A stretch of DNA of 64,000 nucleotides from Candidatus Latescibacterota bacterium (GTDB taxonomy: Bacteria > JAAXHH01): NCBI GenBank assembly GCA_012270975.1, contig JAAXHH010000141.1, positions 655,089-719,088 of the forward strand, in the 5' to 3' direction. Below the pieces are notes generated by a model. The model did not search any database. It worked only from the letters and a program-made list of their open reading frames with translations, and was not told where the DNA came from. Made by a program: the position numbers and the translations under genes. The stretch's first letter is position 1; every line of letters starts with the position of its first letter. Positions 62,781 to 64,000 of the stretch are shown piece after piece.

Positions 62781-64000
62781 TCACCGGCCGATCCGGGCTG
62801 ACAGGGTGATTTCGTCAGGTTCCAGGCAAACCGTGTCGTTGCAGGCCTGGTAGTACAGGGTCGCGTACAGCCGCGTGTCTTCCGGTACAGGAACGGTCTC
62901 GACGACGATCCGGGCACGCAGGCGTATCTCTCCTCGATACACCGCCAGCGAGCCTCCGGCGAAGGAGAACCGAACGGACTCTCCTTCGGGATACGTGATC
63001 GTGTCGACCTTGATGGGCACGTCCGCGTTGAAAGTCACGGCCGTAGGGACCAGTCCCGGCATCGAGGCCGGGTTGGCGTTGATATGCCAGCCGTCCGCGA
63101 TGCGGATCGATACGGTCGCATCGAAGGCGTCCTCGCCCGAAGCGGCGGTCTCGAGATGGGCCTCGACCCTGGCGCCATCGTTGAAATCCGGTCCGGTCAG
63201 CGTTTGGGCTCCGTAGGCTCCCCTGACCGCCTCCTGCATTAACACATCTGCGGTGGCATCTCGTTCATCGCGGACCGTACGCCGCCGGCCGGATTCCCGT
63301 TCGCCGTATAGACTGTTCCGCAGGGCCAGGATCATGGAAGTGAATCGGCCGGGGCGCTCTTTCATTGAAGAGGCGAAGGCTTCGAACAGAAGGGAAGCCT
63401 GGTCGCGATAGCGGGGTTCTCCGGTATGGCGGCCCAACGACAGCAATGCATGGGCGGCCATGGCGTTTCCGGAAGCCCGTGCGCCGTCGTAGGGATTGCG
63501 GGTACGGACGATGAGATCCTGCTCGTCGCTGGTGAAATAGTATCCACCCGCGGCCGGATCCCAGAAGAGGTCGTTCATCCGGTCCGCGAGTGACCGGGCT
63601 TCGGCCAGCCAGCGGGCATCCGCCGTGGCCTCGAACAGCCGCGTCAACCCGTGGACGAGGTAGGCATAATCCTCCTGGAACGCTTCCCGCCGCGTCATAC
63701 CCTCAAGGTAGATACGACGCAGATCGCCTTCGCCGTCGCGCAACCGGTCGAGGATGAATTCCGCGGCGCGCGCCGCCCTGTCCAGATACTCCTCGTTTCC
63801 CGTCACCAACCACGCGTAGGCATAGGTGTCGATCATCTGACCGTTCCAGGCGGTGATCACCTTGGCGTCGACCTCCGGATGCCGGCGTTTCGCGCGGACC
63901 GATCTGAGTTCGGACCGCATATGCGCAAGATCGGAGCGGAGCCGGACTGAATCCGTCTTCCCCCGGATGAAAAGGACAGCGCCTTTCGCTGTGTCTGCCT
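62781..64000 (-). CDS. YyaL-type thioredoxin-domain protein with C-terminal DsbD-N-like domain, partial
   Basis: Runs off the right edge without a stop, so the N-terminal thioredoxin-like (DUF255) part is outside. The visible part is the (alpha/alpha) barrel: RAKRRHPEVDAKVITAWNGQMIDTYAYAW, AFQEDYAYLVHGLTRLFEAT, and NPYDGARASGNAMAAHALLSLGR. After about residue 275 it continues into a beta-sandwich with GWHINANPAS and YYQACNDTVCLEPDEITL, resembling the N-terminal domain of DsbD with its CxxxxC. YyaL homologues usually stop before this. The fusion suggests a redox role; direct evidence is only the Cys pair. Confidence 0.82.
   Translation of the reverse strand, partial: ADTAKGAVLFIRGKTDSVRLRSDLAHMRSELRSVRAKRRHPEVDAKVITAWNGQMIDTYAYAWLVTGNEEYLDRAARAAEFILDRLRDGEGDLRRIYLEGMTRREAFQEDYAYLVHGLTRLFEATADARWLAEARSLADRMNDLFWDPAAGGYYFTSDEQDLIVRTRNPYDGARASGNAMAAHALLSLGRHTGEPRYRDQASLLFEAFASSMKERPGRFTSMILALRNSLYGERESGRRRTVRDERDATADVLMQEAVRGAYGAQTLTGPDFNDGARVEAHLETAASGEDAFDATVSIRIADGWHINANPASMPGLVPTAVTFNADVPIKVDTITYPEGESVRFSFAGGSLAVYRGEIRLRARIVVETVPVPEDTRLYATLYYQACNDTVCLEPDEITLSARIGR

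Overview
The window is a GC-rich bacterial chromosome segment. The organism looks like an uncultured diderm bacterium, possibly of the FCB/Latescibacterota-Poribacteria kind. This placement is inference from gene content: split glycine decarboxylase, FtsX/MacB-type permeases of the long FCB form, a phytanoyl-CoA dioxygenase, a DUF6785-like permease beside a sugar-phosphate-isomerase-like protein, and a lone CIRCE-controlled groEL. No rRNA is present to settle it. GTG and TTG starts are common.

Positions 1-29055 are a dense, almost entirely plus-strand housekeeping block. In order: end of a CCA/poly(A) polymerase-type protein, nnr, nadC, birA, groEL behind a sigma70-like promoter with an overlapping CIRCE operator, a degenerate aminotransferase-fold protein, folB-folK, a GlmU N-terminal-type uridylyltransferase, a possible structured RNA, a LytR_C protein, rsfS, a PfkB kinase, mtnA, rplM-rpsI, rpsB-tsf-frr (no pyrH), uppS-cdsA-dxr-rseP, a TPR protein, an outer-membrane-type lipoprotein, tRNA-His, efp-accB-accC and gcvH-gcvPA-gcvPB.

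Positions 29135-33624 are a minus-strand operon (DUF6785-like permease, beta-propeller glycosidase-like protein, TIM-barrel isomerase/epimerase). It is divergent from purA, which has its own promoter and a terminator-like hairpin in its leader. Two tRNA-Lys genes and the tmRNA gene (tag ADEPSYAMAA) follow at 35375-35969.

Directly downstream of tmRNA, 36042-49232 has the features of a defence island with lower GC and looser packing. It holds a MntA/HepT type VII toxin-antitoxin pair, a two-gene type I CBASS (CD-NTase plus a Cap15/S-2TMbeta effector), an 876-bp non-coding stretch ending in two perfect palindromes, and a type I restriction-modification operon in the unusual order hsdR-hsdS-(PrrC/RloC-like anticodon nuclease)-hsdM. 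A large protein with a C-terminal HEPN motif follows, then small minus-strand ORFs including a truncated HigA/XRE-type antitoxin. No integrase or transposase was seen.

Positions 49640-64000 return to GC-rich accessory metabolism: dienelactone hydrolase, class V aminotransferase, a minus-strand operon (ornithine cyclodeaminase-like, C45 acyltransferase, M20 peptidase), a frameshifted ABC permease, a ComB-like phosphatase, PhyH, a small membrane protein, a candidate structured RNA with terminator, a PcfJ-like protein, and the C-terminal part of a YyaL-type protein fused to a DsbD-N-like domain.

Recurrent oddities: tandem duplications spanning the stop codons of three unrelated genes (pfkB-like, gcvH, pcfJ-like); the same GGCRGACCA nonamer repeat inserted in two unrelated genes; and an aminotransferase lacking its PLP lysine.
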